Shown piece after piece: positions 1 to 8,972 of a stretch of DNA of 64,000 nt. Position 1 is the stretch's first letter. The number at the start of each line of letters is the position of its first letter. The stretch comes from Brachybacterium muris (GTDB lineage Bacteria; Actinomycetota; Actinomycetes; Actinomycetales; Dermabacteraceae): positions 1,674,001 to 1,738,000 of the forward strand of contig NZ_JAFBCB010000001.1 in assembly GCF_016907455.1 (NCBI RefSeq), in the 5' to 3' direction. A program made the translations under genes and the position numbers. The notes below the pieces were generated by a model. The model was not told where the DNA came from. It made no database searches and worked only from the letters and a program-made list of their open reading frames with translations.

Positions 1-359
1 GCGGGGGCGGCCCCTCGCAGTGCCGGGAGGAGTGAGAAGTGCAGGTTCACCCAGCCGAGGGTGGGGATCGCAAGGGCCTCGGCGGGGATGAGCTTGCCGT
101 ACGCCACCACTGCGGCGGCGTCGGCGTCCAGGGCGCGCAGCTGGGCCTGCACCTCGGGGTCCCGGAGAGTGGTGGGGGTGAGCACCGGGACACCGGCCTC
201 GAGGGCGAGGGCCTTCACGGGGCTGGGGGTGAGCTTGCGGCCGCGCCCGGCAGGAGCATCGGCGCGGGTGAGCACTGCGACCACCTCGTGGCGGGAGTCC
301 AGCAGGGCGCGCAGGGAGGGCAGGGCGGTGGCGGGGGTTCCGGCGAAGATCAGACGCAT
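1..359 (-). CDS. fmt: Methionyl-tRNA formyltransferase, N-terminal part (runs off left edge)
   Basis: Formylates initiator Met-tRNA using 10-formyl-THF. The visible N-terminal 119 residues begin [16 protein letters not shown], the usual Rossmann-like start of the formyltransferase fold, and contain VVAYGKLIP and the [16 protein letters not shown] stretch that carries the conserved Asn/His region. The ATG at 359 lies 33 nt after the priA stop, so the two are probably cotranscribed, a common pairing in bacteria. The C-terminal half is outside the window, so integrity cannot be judged. Confidence 0.95.
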   Translation of the reverse strand, partial: MRLIFAGTPATALPSLRALLDSRHEVVAVLTRADAPAGRGRKLTPSPVKALALEAGVPVLTPTTLRDPEVQAQLRALDADAAAVVAYGKLIPAEALAIPTLGWVNLHFSLLPALRGAAP

Positions 360-391
360 GGTTCCTCGAGTCTAGGTTCAGTGCGCTCGGT

Positions 392-2635
392 TCAGAACAC
401 GCTGGGCGGGTCCAGACGCACGCGCAGCGAGCCGGGCGCCTTGCGGGCGGAGCGGGAGGCCACACCGGCGCGCAGCGCGTCGGCGAGCTCACGGGAACGC
501 CTGGCCTCCAGGCGCAGCACGGCGCGGGCCCGTTCGGCGGTGCCGGGGGCAGCGGGTGCAGGGCCGGTCTGCGCATCGAGGTCCACGGGGCCGAACACAT
601 CGGTGCCGTCGGGCAGCGGGGTGGACTCCAGGAATGCGCGGCAGGCGTCTCGGGCTCCCACCACCTCCGCGGTGCGGGAGAAGGGCGGTAGGTCCAGTTC
701 CTGCCGGTCGGCCAGTACCCGTTCCCAGAACACCTCGGAGCGGTGGGCCACCAGGTGTCGGATCGCGGGCAGGGTGGCGGTGCCCACCACCAGCACTTCC
801 CCGCCGTGCTCGGCGCTGCGCACCAGAGCGATGGCGTTGCTCCAGCGGCGCACGGACTCCACGTCGGCGTCGTAAGCGGCGCGGGCCAGCATCGCGTCGG
901 CGTCCAGCAGCAGGCAGGCGGCGTAGCGGTCCTGGGGGGCGGGCTCGGCGCCGGGGGTGGCCACCACGATCCCCCGTTCGGGGACGTCCTGGTCGGCCAG
1001 GGGGCCGTGGGCACCGCCGGCAATGCGCAGAGGGGCTTCGGGGAAGGCGCGGCGCAGTTCCTCGGCGGTGCGGGTGGAGCCGATGACCATGGCGCGCACC
1101 TGGGTGCGATGGCACTCGGGGCAGCGGTAGCCGTCCTCCCGGCGCCCGCACACGGTGCAGTGCAGCGGCCCGTCGCCGCCGGCCAGTAGCAGGGGGCCGG
1201 CGCAGTGCGGGCAGCGGCAGCGGGTGCCGCAGAAGGTGCAGGCCACGGCCGGGACGTAGCCGGAGCGCGGCACCTGCACCAGCACCGGGCCCTGCTCGAG
1301 GCCGGTGCGGATCACCCGCAGCGCCTCCCGCGGCAGCCGGGAGCGGCCCGAGGGGCCCTCGCGCTCGCGCAGGTACTCGTCCATCGCGACGATGCGGGGC
1401 CTGACCTGGTTCAACGGCGCGGGTTCAGGGTCGAGCCGGGCGAGGTAGCCGCTGTCCACCAGGGCACGCAGCGGCACGGCATCGCTCGCAGCCAGGAACA
1501 GCAGGGCGCATCGTTCCTCGTGGGAGCGGCACTGCAGGACGGTGCGCATGTGCGGGTAGGGGGCGCGGGGCTCCTCCAGGAGGTCGTCGGCGCTGTCCCA
1601 GCAGATCGCCAGGGCCAGGTCCTTGACCGGCGCGAAGGCGGCTGAGCGGTTCCCGAGCACCACGCGGGTGGCGCCGCGCAGGATGCGGCGGAAGGTGCGG
1701 TACCGCTTCTCGGGGCCCTCGGTGCCGGCGAGGATCTCGTGGTCGATGCCCCGTTCGGTGAGCACCCGGCTGAGGCGGGCGACGTCCCGCTGGTCGGGGG
1801 CGATCACCAGGGCGCCCTGGGCGGGGTCCAGAGCTGCGATGGCGTCGGCGGCGACGGTGGTCCAAGAGTCCGCGGGGTCGAGCGTGATGGTGGCGCGGGG
1901 CACGGGACCGGTGGGCGAGCCGGCCCGGGACAGCAGGGCCGACAGACCCCGGTAGCGGCGACCAGGGCGGGGCTGCGCTGCTGCAACGTCCGCGCGGTCC
2001 GCCGACTCCCCGGCCTCGGCCGCGCCAGGCTCCTCTGGTCCCTGCTCCTCTGCTTCCTCGCCAGGCGTTGCAGCCTCTGCTGCTACTGCCTCGGCCTCTT
2101 CCGCTGCACGGTCGTTCTTCTCGGCGCGGGCGTGGCGCGGGGGCAGCGCCAGCCGCAGCACGTCACCCACGGTGCCGGCGCAGCGCTGGGCGACGTCCTC
2201 GCACACCCGCATCATCGCCGGGGGCACCACCACGTCCTCGGAGACCAGCCTGGTCAGCGGCGCCAGGGGCCTGTCGGTGGTGGGCCGCTCACTGCGCGTC
2301 AGGACGATGCCCTCGGTGTCGCGGCCGGAGAACCGCACCCGGACGCGCATGCCCGGTCCGGCCGCGGCGGTGTCCGGGGTGACGGCGTACTCGAAGGGCC
2401 GGTCCAGGTGCGGCAGCACCCCGATCAGCCGCACGCTCGCCACAGGCCGGTCCTCGACCACGTCGAAGCCCGAGGTGGTGCGCAACCCACCGGCCCGGGA
2501 CGCATGATCGCGTCCCGGGCCGGGGGTCTCGTCGACGGGCGCCTCGGGGGCCGGGGCCTCGAACAGGCCCGCCTGCTCCCCCGCAGCGCCGGGAGGCAGG
2601 GTGCTCAGCGCTTGTGCACCGCCACCAGGTCGCAC
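392..2635 (-). CDS. priA: Probable primosomal protein N' (PriA), helicase-degenerate actinobacterial type
   Basis: Replication-restart protein. The 3'-BD-like N-terminal domain (ending in PFEYAVTP near the start of conservation) and the cysteine-rich zinc module (CTFCGTRCRCPHC followed by CTVCGRR and CPEC) are visible. The Walker A GxGKT motif expected in helicase domain 1 is absent; the equivalent region reads GALVIAPDQRDVARL. This is known for actinobacterial PriA, which is thought to lack helicase activity. An acidic Ala/Glu-rich insert of about 50 residues follows the N-terminal domain. The start is uncertain: GTG at 2635 overlaps the FKBP gene by 31 nt, while GTG at 2461 begins closer to conserved sequence. 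The next gene is fmt. Confidence 0.85.
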   Translation of the reverse strand: MRPGGGAQALSTLPPGAAGEQAGLFEAPAPEAPVDETPGPGRDHASRAGGLRTTSGFDVVEDRPVASVRLIGVLPHLDRPFEYAVTPDTAAAGPGMRVRVRFSGRDTEGIVLTRSERPTTDRPLAPLTRLVSEDVVVPPAMMRVCEDVAQRCAGTVGDVLRLALPPRHARAEKNDRAAEEAEAVAAEAATPGEEAEEQGPEEPGAAEAGESADRADVAAAQPRPGRRYRGLSALLSRAGSPTGPVPRATITLDPADSWTTVAADAIAALDPAQGALVIAPDQRDVARLSRVLTERGIDHEILAGTEGPEKRYRTFRRILRGATRVVLGNRSAAFAPVKDLALAICWDSADDLLEEPRAPYPHMRTVLQCRSHEERCALLFLAASDAVPLRALVDSGYLARLDPEPAPLNQVRPRIVAMDEYLREREGPSGRSRLPREALRVIRTGLEQGPVLVQVPRSGYVPAVACTFCGTRCRCPHCAGPLLLAGGDGPLHCTVCGRREDGYRCPECHRTQVRAMVIGSTRTAEELRRAFPEAPLRIAGGAHGPLADQDVPERGIVVATPGAEPAPQDRYAACLLLDADAMLARAAYDADVESVRRWSNAIALVRSAEHGGEVLVVGTATLPAIRHLVAHRSEVFWERVLADRQELDLPPFSRTAEVVGARDACRAFLESTPLPDGTDVFGPVDLDAQTGPAPAAPGTAERARAVLRLEARRSRELADALRAGVASRSARKAPGSLRVRLDPPSVF

Positions 2636-2988
2636 ACGAAGATGAGGGTCTCGCCCGGTGCGATCACGGGAGGGGCACCCATGTCGCCGTATCCGAGGTG
2701 TGCGGGGATGTCGAGACGGCGGCGCCCGCCCACCTTCATGCCCTGCACGCCCTGGTCCCATCCGGAGATGACCTGTCCCACGCCGAGCTGGAATCGCAGC
2801 GGCTCGCCGCGGTCCCAGGAGGCGTCGAACTGCTCACCGGTGGAGTGGGAGACGCCCACGTAGTGCACGTCGACCACGTCGCCGCGGCCGGCCTCCTCGC
2901 CGTCGCCCTCGATCTCGTCGGTGATCACCAGGTCGGTGGGGGCAGGGCCCTCGGGGTGGTCGATCTCGGGCTTGGTGCAGTCGTCCAT
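2605..2988 (-). CDS. FKBP-type peptidyl-prolyl cis-trans isomerase (cytoplasmic)
   Basis: A single FKBP domain of 127 residues without a signal peptide, so probably a cytoplasmic prolyl isomerase or folding helper. Diagnostic segments are VDVHYVGVSHSTGEQFDASW, the VISGWDQGVQGMKVGG active-site strand and turn, and a final IFVCDLVAV strand. The ATG at 2988 is chosen because a strong GAGGAGG ribosome site precedes it; an upstream in-frame ATG has no such site and would overlap the next gene. It lies 19 nt after the lipoprotein FKBP gene in the pafA-FKBP-FKBP-priA run. A single-FKBP gene near pafA is common in actinobacteria. Confidence 0.93.
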   Translation of the reverse strand: MDDCTKPEIDHPEGPAPTDLVITDEIEGDGEEAGRGDVVDVHYVGVSHSTGEQFDASWDRGEPLRFQLGVGQVISGWDQGVQGMKVGGRRRLDIPAHLGYGDMGAPPVIAPGETLIFVCDLVAVHKR

Positions 2989-3007
2989 GCGTCCTCCTCG
3001 GTAGATG

Positions 3008-3979
3008 TCAGTCGATCCTATGGGCTGCGTCCAGCACGTCCACAACGAACACCAGGGTCTTGCCGCCGAGCTGGTGCTGCGCGGGATCCTCCCCGTAGGC
3101 GTCCACCGGGGGGATCACCAGCATCACCTGGCTGCCCACGGGGAGGTCCAGCAGGTGCTGGTCCCAGCCGGTGATCACCATGCCCTGGCCCTGGAGGAAG
3201 CTGAACGGTGCGCCGCGGTCCCAGGAGGAGTCGAACTTCTCCCCGGTGTCCCAGGCCCAGCCGGTGTACTGCATGGTGAGGTAGTCGCCTTCCCGGGTGG
3301 CGTCGCCGGTGCCCTCGATCAGCAGCTCGCGGGTGGTCTCGGTGGGAGGCTCCCCCTCGGGTGCGGAGTCCAGGGAGGGAGCACCGTTCTCCGCGAGGGT
3401 CACCGAGGGGAAGCGACCGGAGGTCTCCTGGGGCTCGCCCTCGGCGCGCATGGTGGTGATCTTGCGGTCGATGTCGCCCACCTGGATCAGGGACAGGGAC
3501 TGGCCGGTCTGGCTCTGCTGCCACCCGGCCATCGCGAAGCGGGAGCCCACCGTGACGGTGGTGAAGAAGGAGGCGGCCTGCTCACCGATCACGGCCGGGT
3601 CCACCTGGATCCCGCCGGCGGGGGCGCCTTGCCACCAGGACTGCAGCGTCTCGCCGGTGGAGGCGTCCACGTAGACGCTGCGCATGATCACGGTGTCGCC
3701 AGCGGCGATGGCCTCGCCGTCGCCCTGGACCACGATCCTCGCATCGGGTGCGGAGACCTCGAGGGGGGCCTCGAACTCGACGGTGGGTTCGGAGCCGAGG
3801 TCCTCGCTGACGGTGACGCCGGCCAGGATGTCGGAGTCGCCGCCGCCGTCGGAGGCACCACCGCCGTCGGACGCCTCGCCGGTCGCCTCGGGATCGGTGC
3901 CCTCGTCGGAGCAGGCGGCCAGACCGATCGCGGCGGTCGCGGCGAGAGCGGTGGAGAGCAGGGTACGGCGGCGGATCAC
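3008..3979 (-). CDS. Lipoprotein with FKBP-type prolyl isomerase domain
   Basis: 323 residues. The N-terminus MIRRRTLLSTALAATA ending in the lipobox LAAC at about residues 20-23 predicts export and lipid anchoring. A Gly/Asp/Ser-rich linker follows. The C-terminal domain is a clear FKBP fold (YLTMQYTGWAWDTGEKFDSS, then MVITGWDQHLLDLPVGSQ and FVVDVLDAA). The middle region (DTVIMRSVYVDASTGETLQS) looks like a second, degenerate FKBP domain. The start is GTG with AAAGG upstream. It sits between pafA and the cytoplasmic FKBP gene. It is presumably an extracytoplasmic folding catalyst; its substrate is unknown. Confidence 0.9.
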   Translation of the reverse strand: MIRRRTLLSTALAATAAIGLAACSDEGTDPEATGEASDGGGASDGGGDSDILAGVTVSEDLGSEPTVEFEAPLEVSAPDARIVVQGDGEAIAAGDTVIMRSVYVDASTGETLQSWWQGAPAGGIQVDPAVIGEQAASFFTTVTVGSRFAMAGWQQSQTGQSLSLIQVGDIDRKITTMRAEGEPQETSGRFPSVTLAENGAPSLDSAPEGEPPTETTRELLIEGTGDATREGDYLTMQYTGWAWDTGEKFDSSWDRGAPFSFLQGQGMVITGWDQHLLDLPVGSQVMLVIPPVDAYGEDPAQHQLGGKTLVFVVDVLDAAHRID

Positions 3980-4090
3980 CAGGGGGCCTTTCAGCTAGGG
4001 GCGCCCGGTACGGGCGGGTTCAGGGTACGGCAGGGCTCCGGGCCGGTTCCCAGGCCGGGCACACCCGCGCCAGGCAGCGGGCACGCCATG

Positions 4091-5485
4091 TCAGGCGGGC
4101 AGGGGCGGATCGACGGTGGTGCCGGCGGCCCGGATCTCAGCCAGCAGTGCGTCCACCTCGACGGATTCGGTGGTGAAGGGGTCCAGCAGCTGCACCGGCA
4201 TTGCCCCGGGGCGGGTAAGCCGCAGTGTGGTCCAGTCCACCACGTGGTCCACGCCGTACTGCTGGGCGGCGGTGACCACCTGTCCGCGCAGGTGGGCGCG
4301 GGTGGAGGTCGGGGCGACGGTGCGGGCCCGCTCGATCACGTCGTCCGCGAGGACCCGGGGGGCCAGGCCCCGCCGGGCCAGGGCCGCGAACACCCCGCGC
4401 TCGGGGTCGATGTCGTGGTAGGCGAGGTCCAGGCGCTCGATCGCGGGATCGCCCAGGTCCACCCCGCGGCGCTTTGCGACCTGGCCGAACAGCCTCTCCT
4501 TGATCGCCCAGTCCAGGTTGGTGGCGGCCCAGCTGCGGTCCCCGGTGCTCACGGCGTCCAGGGCCTTCTGCCAGGTCTGCAGGGTCTGCTGCTCCTGCGG
4601 GTCGCCCGGCTCGGCGTGCTCGGCGGCCACGTCCAGCCAGCGCTGCTGCACCTCCAGGGCGGTGGTGGTGCCTCCGGCGGCAGTGGGGAGCGGCTCATGG
4701 CCGGTGAGGTCACGGGCCACGGAGCGGATCGCTGCGATGTCGTCGCCCAGGGCCAGATCCGGGAGTGTGCGGCCGGACTCGATGGCGCGCAGCACCAGAT
4801 CGGTGGTGGCGAAGCGCAGGTGCGTGGAGACCTCGCTCATGGTGGAGTCACCCACGATCACGTGGAGCCTGCGGAACCGGCTGGGGTCGCCGTGGGGCTC
4901 GTCGCGGGTGTTGATGATGGGGCGGGTGCGAGTGGTGGCGGAGGAGACCGCTTCCCACATGTGGTCGCTGCGGCGGGAGAACACGAAGCGGGCGCCGTCC
5001 TCGTCGCGCACCACTCCCCCGGCACCGGTGACGATCTGGCGCGTCACCAGGAAGGGCAGCAGGAAGCGCGGCAGGCGGGTGAACTCCCCGCGGCGGTCCA
5101 CCAGGTAGTTCTCGTGGGAGCCGAAGGAGTTGCCCTCGGAGTCCACGTTGTTCTTCAGCAGGTGGATGCGGGCGTCCTGACCGTCGTCGGCCAGGCGCTG
5201 ATTGGCCTGCTGGGCGAGGTCGCCGAGGATGCGCTCCCCGGCACGGTCCTGGGCCACCAGTTCCCACCAGTCGTCGCACTCGGCGGTAGCGATCTCCGGG
5301 TGGGAACCGACGTCCAGGTACAGCCGGGCGGCGTTGGTGAGGAACACGTTGGAGGAGCGGCCCTTGGCGACCACCGGCCGGAACAGCTCCCGGGCGGCGG
5401 CCTCGGGCTCCAGCGCACGGGTGCCGTCGGCCCGCACGCACACCAGGCCGAACTCGGTCTCCAGGCCACCCACGCGTCGCTTCAT
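4091..5485 (-). CDS. pafA: Pup-protein ligase PafA
   Basis: Ligates the C-terminal Glu of deamidated Pup to substrate lysines using ATP. At 464 residues it has normal length. Family marks are GLETEFGLVC near the N-terminus (metal/ATP-binding Glu residues), RLYLDVGSHPEIAT with the expected catalytic Asp (Asp58), NNVDSEGNSFGSHENY, INTRDEPHGDPSRFRRLHVI and the DSTMSE segment. The ATG lies only 4 nt beyond the pup stop, so pup-pafA are translationally close, with no prcB-prcA between them. PafA is told from the paralogous Dop by the lack of the long N-terminal loop insertion seen in the neighbour at 5721-7397. Confidence 0.97.
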   Translation of the reverse strand: MKRRVGGLETEFGLVCVRADGTRALEPEAAARELFRPVVAKGRSSNVFLTNAARLYLDVGSHPEIATAECDDWWELVAQDRAGERILGDLAQQANQRLADDGQDARIHLLKNNVDSEGNSFGSHENYLVDRRGEFTRLPRFLLPFLVTRQIVTGAGGVVRDEDGARFVFSRRSDHMWEAVSSATTRTRPIINTRDEPHGDPSRFRRLHVIVGDSTMSEVSTHLRFATTDLVLRAIESGRTLPDLALGDDIAAIRSVARDLTGHEPLPTAAGGTTTALEVQQRWLDVAAEHAEPGDPQEQQTLQTWQKALDAVSTGDRSWAATNLDWAIKERLFGQVAKRRGVDLGDPAIERLDLAYHDIDPERGVFAALARRGLAPRVLADDVIERARTVAPTSTRAHLRGQVVTAAQQYGVDHVVDWTTLRLTRPGAMPVQLLDPFTTESVEVDALLAEIRAAGTTVDPPLPA

Positions 5486-5489
5486 CGCC

Positions 5490-5678
5490 TCACTGCCCGC
5501 CCTTCTGCACGAAGGAGCGCACGAAGGTCTCGGCGTTGGCCTCGAGGACGGAGTCGATCTCGTCGAGCAGGTCGTCGGCGCCCTGGGCGGAGGCGAAGAC
5601 CTGCCCGCCGGAGACGGCGTCGGCGTCGGTAGGGTCGTCCTCGCCCGGTCCGGGGGCGTTCAGGGACAGCTGGCTCAT
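5490..5678 (-). CDS. pup: Prokaryotic ubiquitin-like protein Pup
   Basis: A 62-residue acidic, low-complexity protein ending VRSFVQKGGQ. The C-terminal Gly-Gly-Gln is the Pup hallmark: Gln is deamidated by Dop to Glu before ligation by PafA. The coiled-coil-forming segment DLLDEIDSVLEANAETFV matches the region that binds the ARC/Mpa coiled coil. The ATG is preceded by GGAGAG. The gene lies between dop (42 nt upstream) and pafA (4 nt downstream). A single Lys, three residues from the end, leaves few autopupylation sites. Confidence 0.97.
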   Translation of the reverse strand: MSQLSLNAPGPGEDDPTDADAVSGGQVFASAQGADDLLDEIDSVLEANAETFVRSFVQKGGQ

Positions 5679-5720
5679 GGTCTCTCCTGGTGGTCTCGGG
5701 GGTCGTGGTGGCCTGGGGGC

Positions 5721-7397
5721 CTACGGGGCGGTCTGGGAGGCGTCGACGGCGCGGCGCAGGGCAGCGAGCACGTCGTCGACATCGGCGCCGGGGTCGATGC
5801 CATGCTGCTCGCACCAGGCCGCCGAGCCGATGGTGGGATCGGCCAGGCGGATGCGGGCCCCGCCCTCGGTGCCGGCCACGGTGATGGTGTCCCAGCCGGC
5901 CGCCGGTACGCGGTCGCGGTGCTGGGAGATGAGGCTCCCGCGCAGGTGAGCGCGGGTCGATGCAGGTGGGGTGAGCACGGCACGCTGCACCTCCTGCTCG
6001 CTGACCAGGGTGCGCACGCGGCCCTTGGCGCGCATCCGCTCGAACAGGCCCGTGGCGGGGCGCAGGTCCGAGTACTGCAGGTCGATGGCGAACAGCCGCG
6101 GATCGGACCAGTCAAGGCCGTGGCGGGCGCGGTATCCCTCCAGCAGGCGCAGCTTGCCCAACCATTCGACGCGGTCGGCGGCGAGCATCGGGTCCTGCTC
6201 GAGCAGGTCGAGGATCTCGCTCCAGGCGGTGAGCACCTGCGCGGTCTCCTCGTCGGCCAGGTCCGCTGCCGTGCGCAGGGCCTCGAGGTAGGCGCGCTGG
6301 ACCTGCACGGCAGTGAGCTCGCGGCCGTCGACCAGGGGTACGGTGGCGCTCAGCAAGGGGTCGTGGCTGATGGTGTGCACGGCGCCCACCGGATCGGCCA
6401 GGGCGATCTCCGGCAGGATCCGCGTTCCGGTGCGGTGCTGGGCCTCGATCGCTGCGAGCAGCAGGGATGTGGTGCCGAGCTTGAGGAAGGTGGACTCCTC
6501 CAGCATGTTGGCGTCCCCGATGATCACGTGGAGGCGGCGATGCCGTGCGGGGTCGGCGTGGGGTTCGTCGCGGGTGTTGACGATGGGCCGGTTCAGGGTG
6601 GTCTCCAGCCCCACCTCGGCCTCCATGAAGTCGGCGCGCGAGGAAATCTGGAACCCCGGGGTGGTGCCGCGGGGGCCGATGCCCACGCGTCCCGCCCCCA
6701 CCAGCACCTGGCGGGTGGCCAGGAACGGCAGCAGCGCCGCAACCACGTCGTCGAAGGGGACGGCGCGGTCCAGCAGGTAGTTCTCGTGGGTGCCGTAGGA
6801 GGCGCCCTTGCCGTCGGTGTTGTTCTTGTACAGGGCCACTTCGGGGATGCCGTGGGCACCGGCCAGGATGTCCATCGCGCGGCGGGCGATCACCTCTCCG
6901 GCACGGTCGGTGACCACGGCCTCGCGGGCGCGCAGCACCTCGGGTGCGGAGTACTCGGGGTGGGCGTGGTCCACGTACCAGCGGGCGCCGTTGACCAGCA
7001 CCGCGTTGCCGATGGAGCGGTGCGCGGCCCAAGTGAGGATCTCGTCGTCCTCGCCCTCGGGCGGGGTCTCCGGGCCCTGCAGGGGCGCGTCCAAGTCGAC
7101 GCTGGGCACGTGGGCGTCGCGCACCTGATCGGTGAGCTGGGTGGGGTGCGCGGCAGCCCGCTGGATCTCGAAGCCGCGGGCGTCGCGCAGGGGCGTCTCG
7201 TCGCCGTAGTCCCAGCGCACGCGGCGGCCCCGGTCACCCTCCGCGGGATCCAGCAGGGCGTAGGCGGCCACGGTCAGGTGGGACAGCAGGATGGAGCTGC
7301 CGGCGCCGGCACGAGCGCGGTCCTCCGGATCGGCATGGAGCACCCCGAACTCGGTCTCGATGCCCATCACCCGCTGGGTGGTCAGGTCGTGGCTCAT
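5721..7397 (-). CDS. dop: Pup deamidase/depupylase Dop
   Basis: Deamidates the Pup C-terminal Gln and removes Pup from conjugates. It is 558 residues, with [20 protein letters not shown] at the N-terminus, [18 protein letters not shown] carrying the expected nucleophilic/catalytic Asp (Asp143), [20 protein letters not shown] and [19 protein letters not shown]. The insertion between the first Glu motif and the Asp motif distinguishes Dop from PafA. The start ATG overlaps the ARC stop codon by 4 nt (ATGA), so ARC-Dop are translationally coupled. About 95 residues longer than PafA here. Confidence 0.97.
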   Translation of the reverse strand: MSHDLTTQRVMGIETEFGVLHADPEDRARAGAGSSILLSHLTVAAYALLDPAEGDRGRRVRWDYGDETPLRDARGFEIQRAAAHPTQLTDQVRDAHVPSVDLDAPLQGPETPPEGEDDEILTWAAHRSIGNAVLVNGARWYVDHAHPEYSAPEVLRAREAVVTDRAGEVIARRAMDILAGAHGIPEVALYKNNTDGKGASYGTHENYLLDRAVPFDDVVAALLPFLATRQVLVGAGRVGIGPRGTTPGFQISSRADFMEAEVGLETTLNRPIVNTRDEPHADPARHRRLHVIIGDANMLEESTFLKLGTTSLLLAAIEAQHRTGTRILPEIALADPVGAVHTISHDPLLSATVPLVDGRELTAVQVQRAYLEALRTAADLADEETAQVLTAWSEILDLLEQDPMLAADRVEWLGKLRLLEGYRARHGLDWSDPRLFAIDLQYSDLRPATGLFERMRAKGRVRTLVSEQEVQRAVLTPPASTRAHLRGSLISQHRDRVPAAGWDTITVAGTEGGARIRLADPTIGSAAWCEQHGIDPGADVDDVLAALRRAVDASQTAP

Positions 7398-8956
7398 GCC
7401 TCGACCACCTCCTGCTCGGGGCGGCCCTGCAGGGGGATCACCGCGTCCACGCGGCGTCCCCGGCGACCCGAGATGCGGGCCCAGTCCTCAGGGTGGGCGC
7501 CGGAGGGAAGGTCCTCGTTCTCCACGAACTCGCTGCGGATAGCGGCGGCCAGGTGCTCGGCCCCCACACCCACCTGGCCGGTGGCCAGCTGGTCCTTGAC
7601 GGCGTTCTTCTTGGCGCGGTCCACGATGTTGCGCAGGGTGGCGCCGGAGACGAAGTCACGGAAGTGCAGCACCTCGCCGGTGCCGTCGGAGTACTCCAGG
7701 CGCACGAAGGCCGACTCGGGGCCGTCGGCGTAGATCTCCTGCACGGCCTCGTCGATCAGCGCCTCACGGTCACCGCGCACGGGAACCGACTCGTCCAGGT
7801 ACAGGCCCAGGATCTCCCGGCCGGCCTCCGCATCGGGGCGACGCACCCGGATCTTCACGTCCAGACGGCCGGGGCGCAGGATCGCGGGGTCGATCATGTC
7901 CTCGCGGTTGGAGGCACCGATCACGATCACGTTCTCCAGGGTCTCCACGCCGTCGATCTCCGCCAGCAGCTGCGGGACCACGGTGGTCTCCACGTCGCTG
8001 GACAGGCCGCTGCCCCGGGTGCGGAACAGCGATTCCATCTCGTCGAAGAAGACGACGACGGGATGGCCGCTGGTGGCCTTCTCCCGGGCCCGCTCGAACA
8101 CCAGGCGGATGGAGCGCTCGGTCTCCCCCACGTACTTGTTCAGCAGCTCGGGGCCCTTGACGTTGAGGAAGAAGGAGTGCGCGAGGGCCTCCTCGACCGG
8201 CACCCCGCGGGCCTCGGCCGAACGCAGTGCCAGCTCGTGGGCCACGGCCTTGGCGATCATGGTCTTGCCGCAGCCCGGAGGGCCGTACAGCAGCACACCC
8301 TTGGGCGGGCGGAGCCCATAGGTGCGGTACAGGTCCTGCTGCAGGAACGGCAGCTCCACGGCGTCGCGGATCGCCTCGATCTGGTCGGAGAGCCCCCCGA
8401 TCTGCTCGAAGGAGATGTCGGGGACCTGCTCGAGCACCAGGTCGGTGATCTCGGCCCGCTCGATCCGCTCGATCACCAGTTGGGCCCGCAGGTCCACCAG
8501 CACGTGGTCACCGGGGTGCAGGACCTCCTCTGCCAGGGACCCGGAGCGGCGCAGCACGCGCACGTCGTCGGGGGCCACCGCCACCAGGACCCGGGAGTCG
8601 GCGAGGGACTCGAGCACGGTGACCATGCTGCCGGCGTCGCTGGGGGCCACCACCTCGACCGCGGCCAGCGCCTCGTTCAGGCGCAGCTCGGCACCGGGTT
8701 CCAGGGCGTCCAGGTCGATCTGGGCGCTGGTGGCGATCCGCAGTCGGCGTCCGTTGTGCAGCACGTCCACGGTGGTGCCCTCGGTGCGTCGCAGGAAGGT
8801 GGCGTAGGAGTTCGGGGGGTCTCCCACCCGCTCCAGGTCGGCCTTGAGGTCCACGATCTGGGCGCGGGCCGCGCGCAGGCTCACGGTGAGCCGGTCGTTG
8901 AGGGTGGCGAACCGCTCCAGTTCGGCGGACATCTCCGCGTAGGTCTTCATGCTCAT
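7394..8956 (-). CDS. arc: AAA+ ATPase ARC/Mpa (Pup-recognising unfoldase)
   Basis: Hexameric AAA unfoldase that binds Pup through its N-terminal coiled coil. In order: coiled coil (about residues 3-50, [16 protein letters not shown] onward), OB-type interdomain, then the AAA module with Walker A GPPGCGKT at about residue 225 and Walker [10 protein letters not shown] at about residue 300. The ATG at 8956 is chosen for GGAG 11 nt upstream; ATG 8950 is an alternative. The C-terminus ends [10 protein letters not shown]. It lacks the GQYL-type tail used by Mpa to dock on the 20S proteasome, in keeping with the absent prcBA genes. Its likely role is unfolding or depupylation support and not proteasomal degradation (inferred). 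Confidence 0.95.
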   Translation of the reverse strand: MSMKTYAEMSAELERFATLNDRLTVSLRAARAQIVDLKADLERVGDPPNSYATFLRRTEGTTVDVLHNGRRLRIATSAQIDLDALEPGAELRLNEALAAVEVVAPSDAGSMVTVLESLADSRVLVAVAPDDVRVLRRSGSLAEEVLHPGDHVLVDLRAQLVIERIERAEITDLVLEQVPDISFEQIGGLSDQIEAIRDAVELPFLQQDLYRTYGLRPPKGVLLYGPPGCGKTMIAKAVAHELALRSAEARGVPVEEALAHSFFLNVKGPELLNKYVGETERSIRLVFERAREKATSGHPVVVFFDEMESLFRTRGSGLSSDVETTVVPQLLAEIDGVETLENVIVIGASNREDMIDPAILRPGRLDVKIRVRRPDAEAGREILGLYLDESVPVRGDREALIDEAVQEIYADGPESAFVRLEYSDGTGEVLHFRDFVSGATLRNIVDRAKKNAVKDQLATGQVGVGAEHLAAAIRSEFVENEDLPSGAHPEDWARISGRRGRRVDAVIPLQGRPEQEVVEA

Positions 8957-8972
8957 CTCGATGAGGTCTCCT

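Noticed and set aside
3005..5632. Very long plus-strand open frame (875 codons) antisense to FKBP and pafA
   Set aside because: Gly/Val/His/Gln-rich shadow of GC-rich genes on the other strand; the minus-strand genes have clear families and ribosome sites. The same applies to other long antisense frames across the window.
5479..5720. Possible short or broken prcB/prcA between dop, pup and pafA
   Set aside because: The gaps are 42 nt and 4 nt; there is no room for proteasome subunits or remnants.
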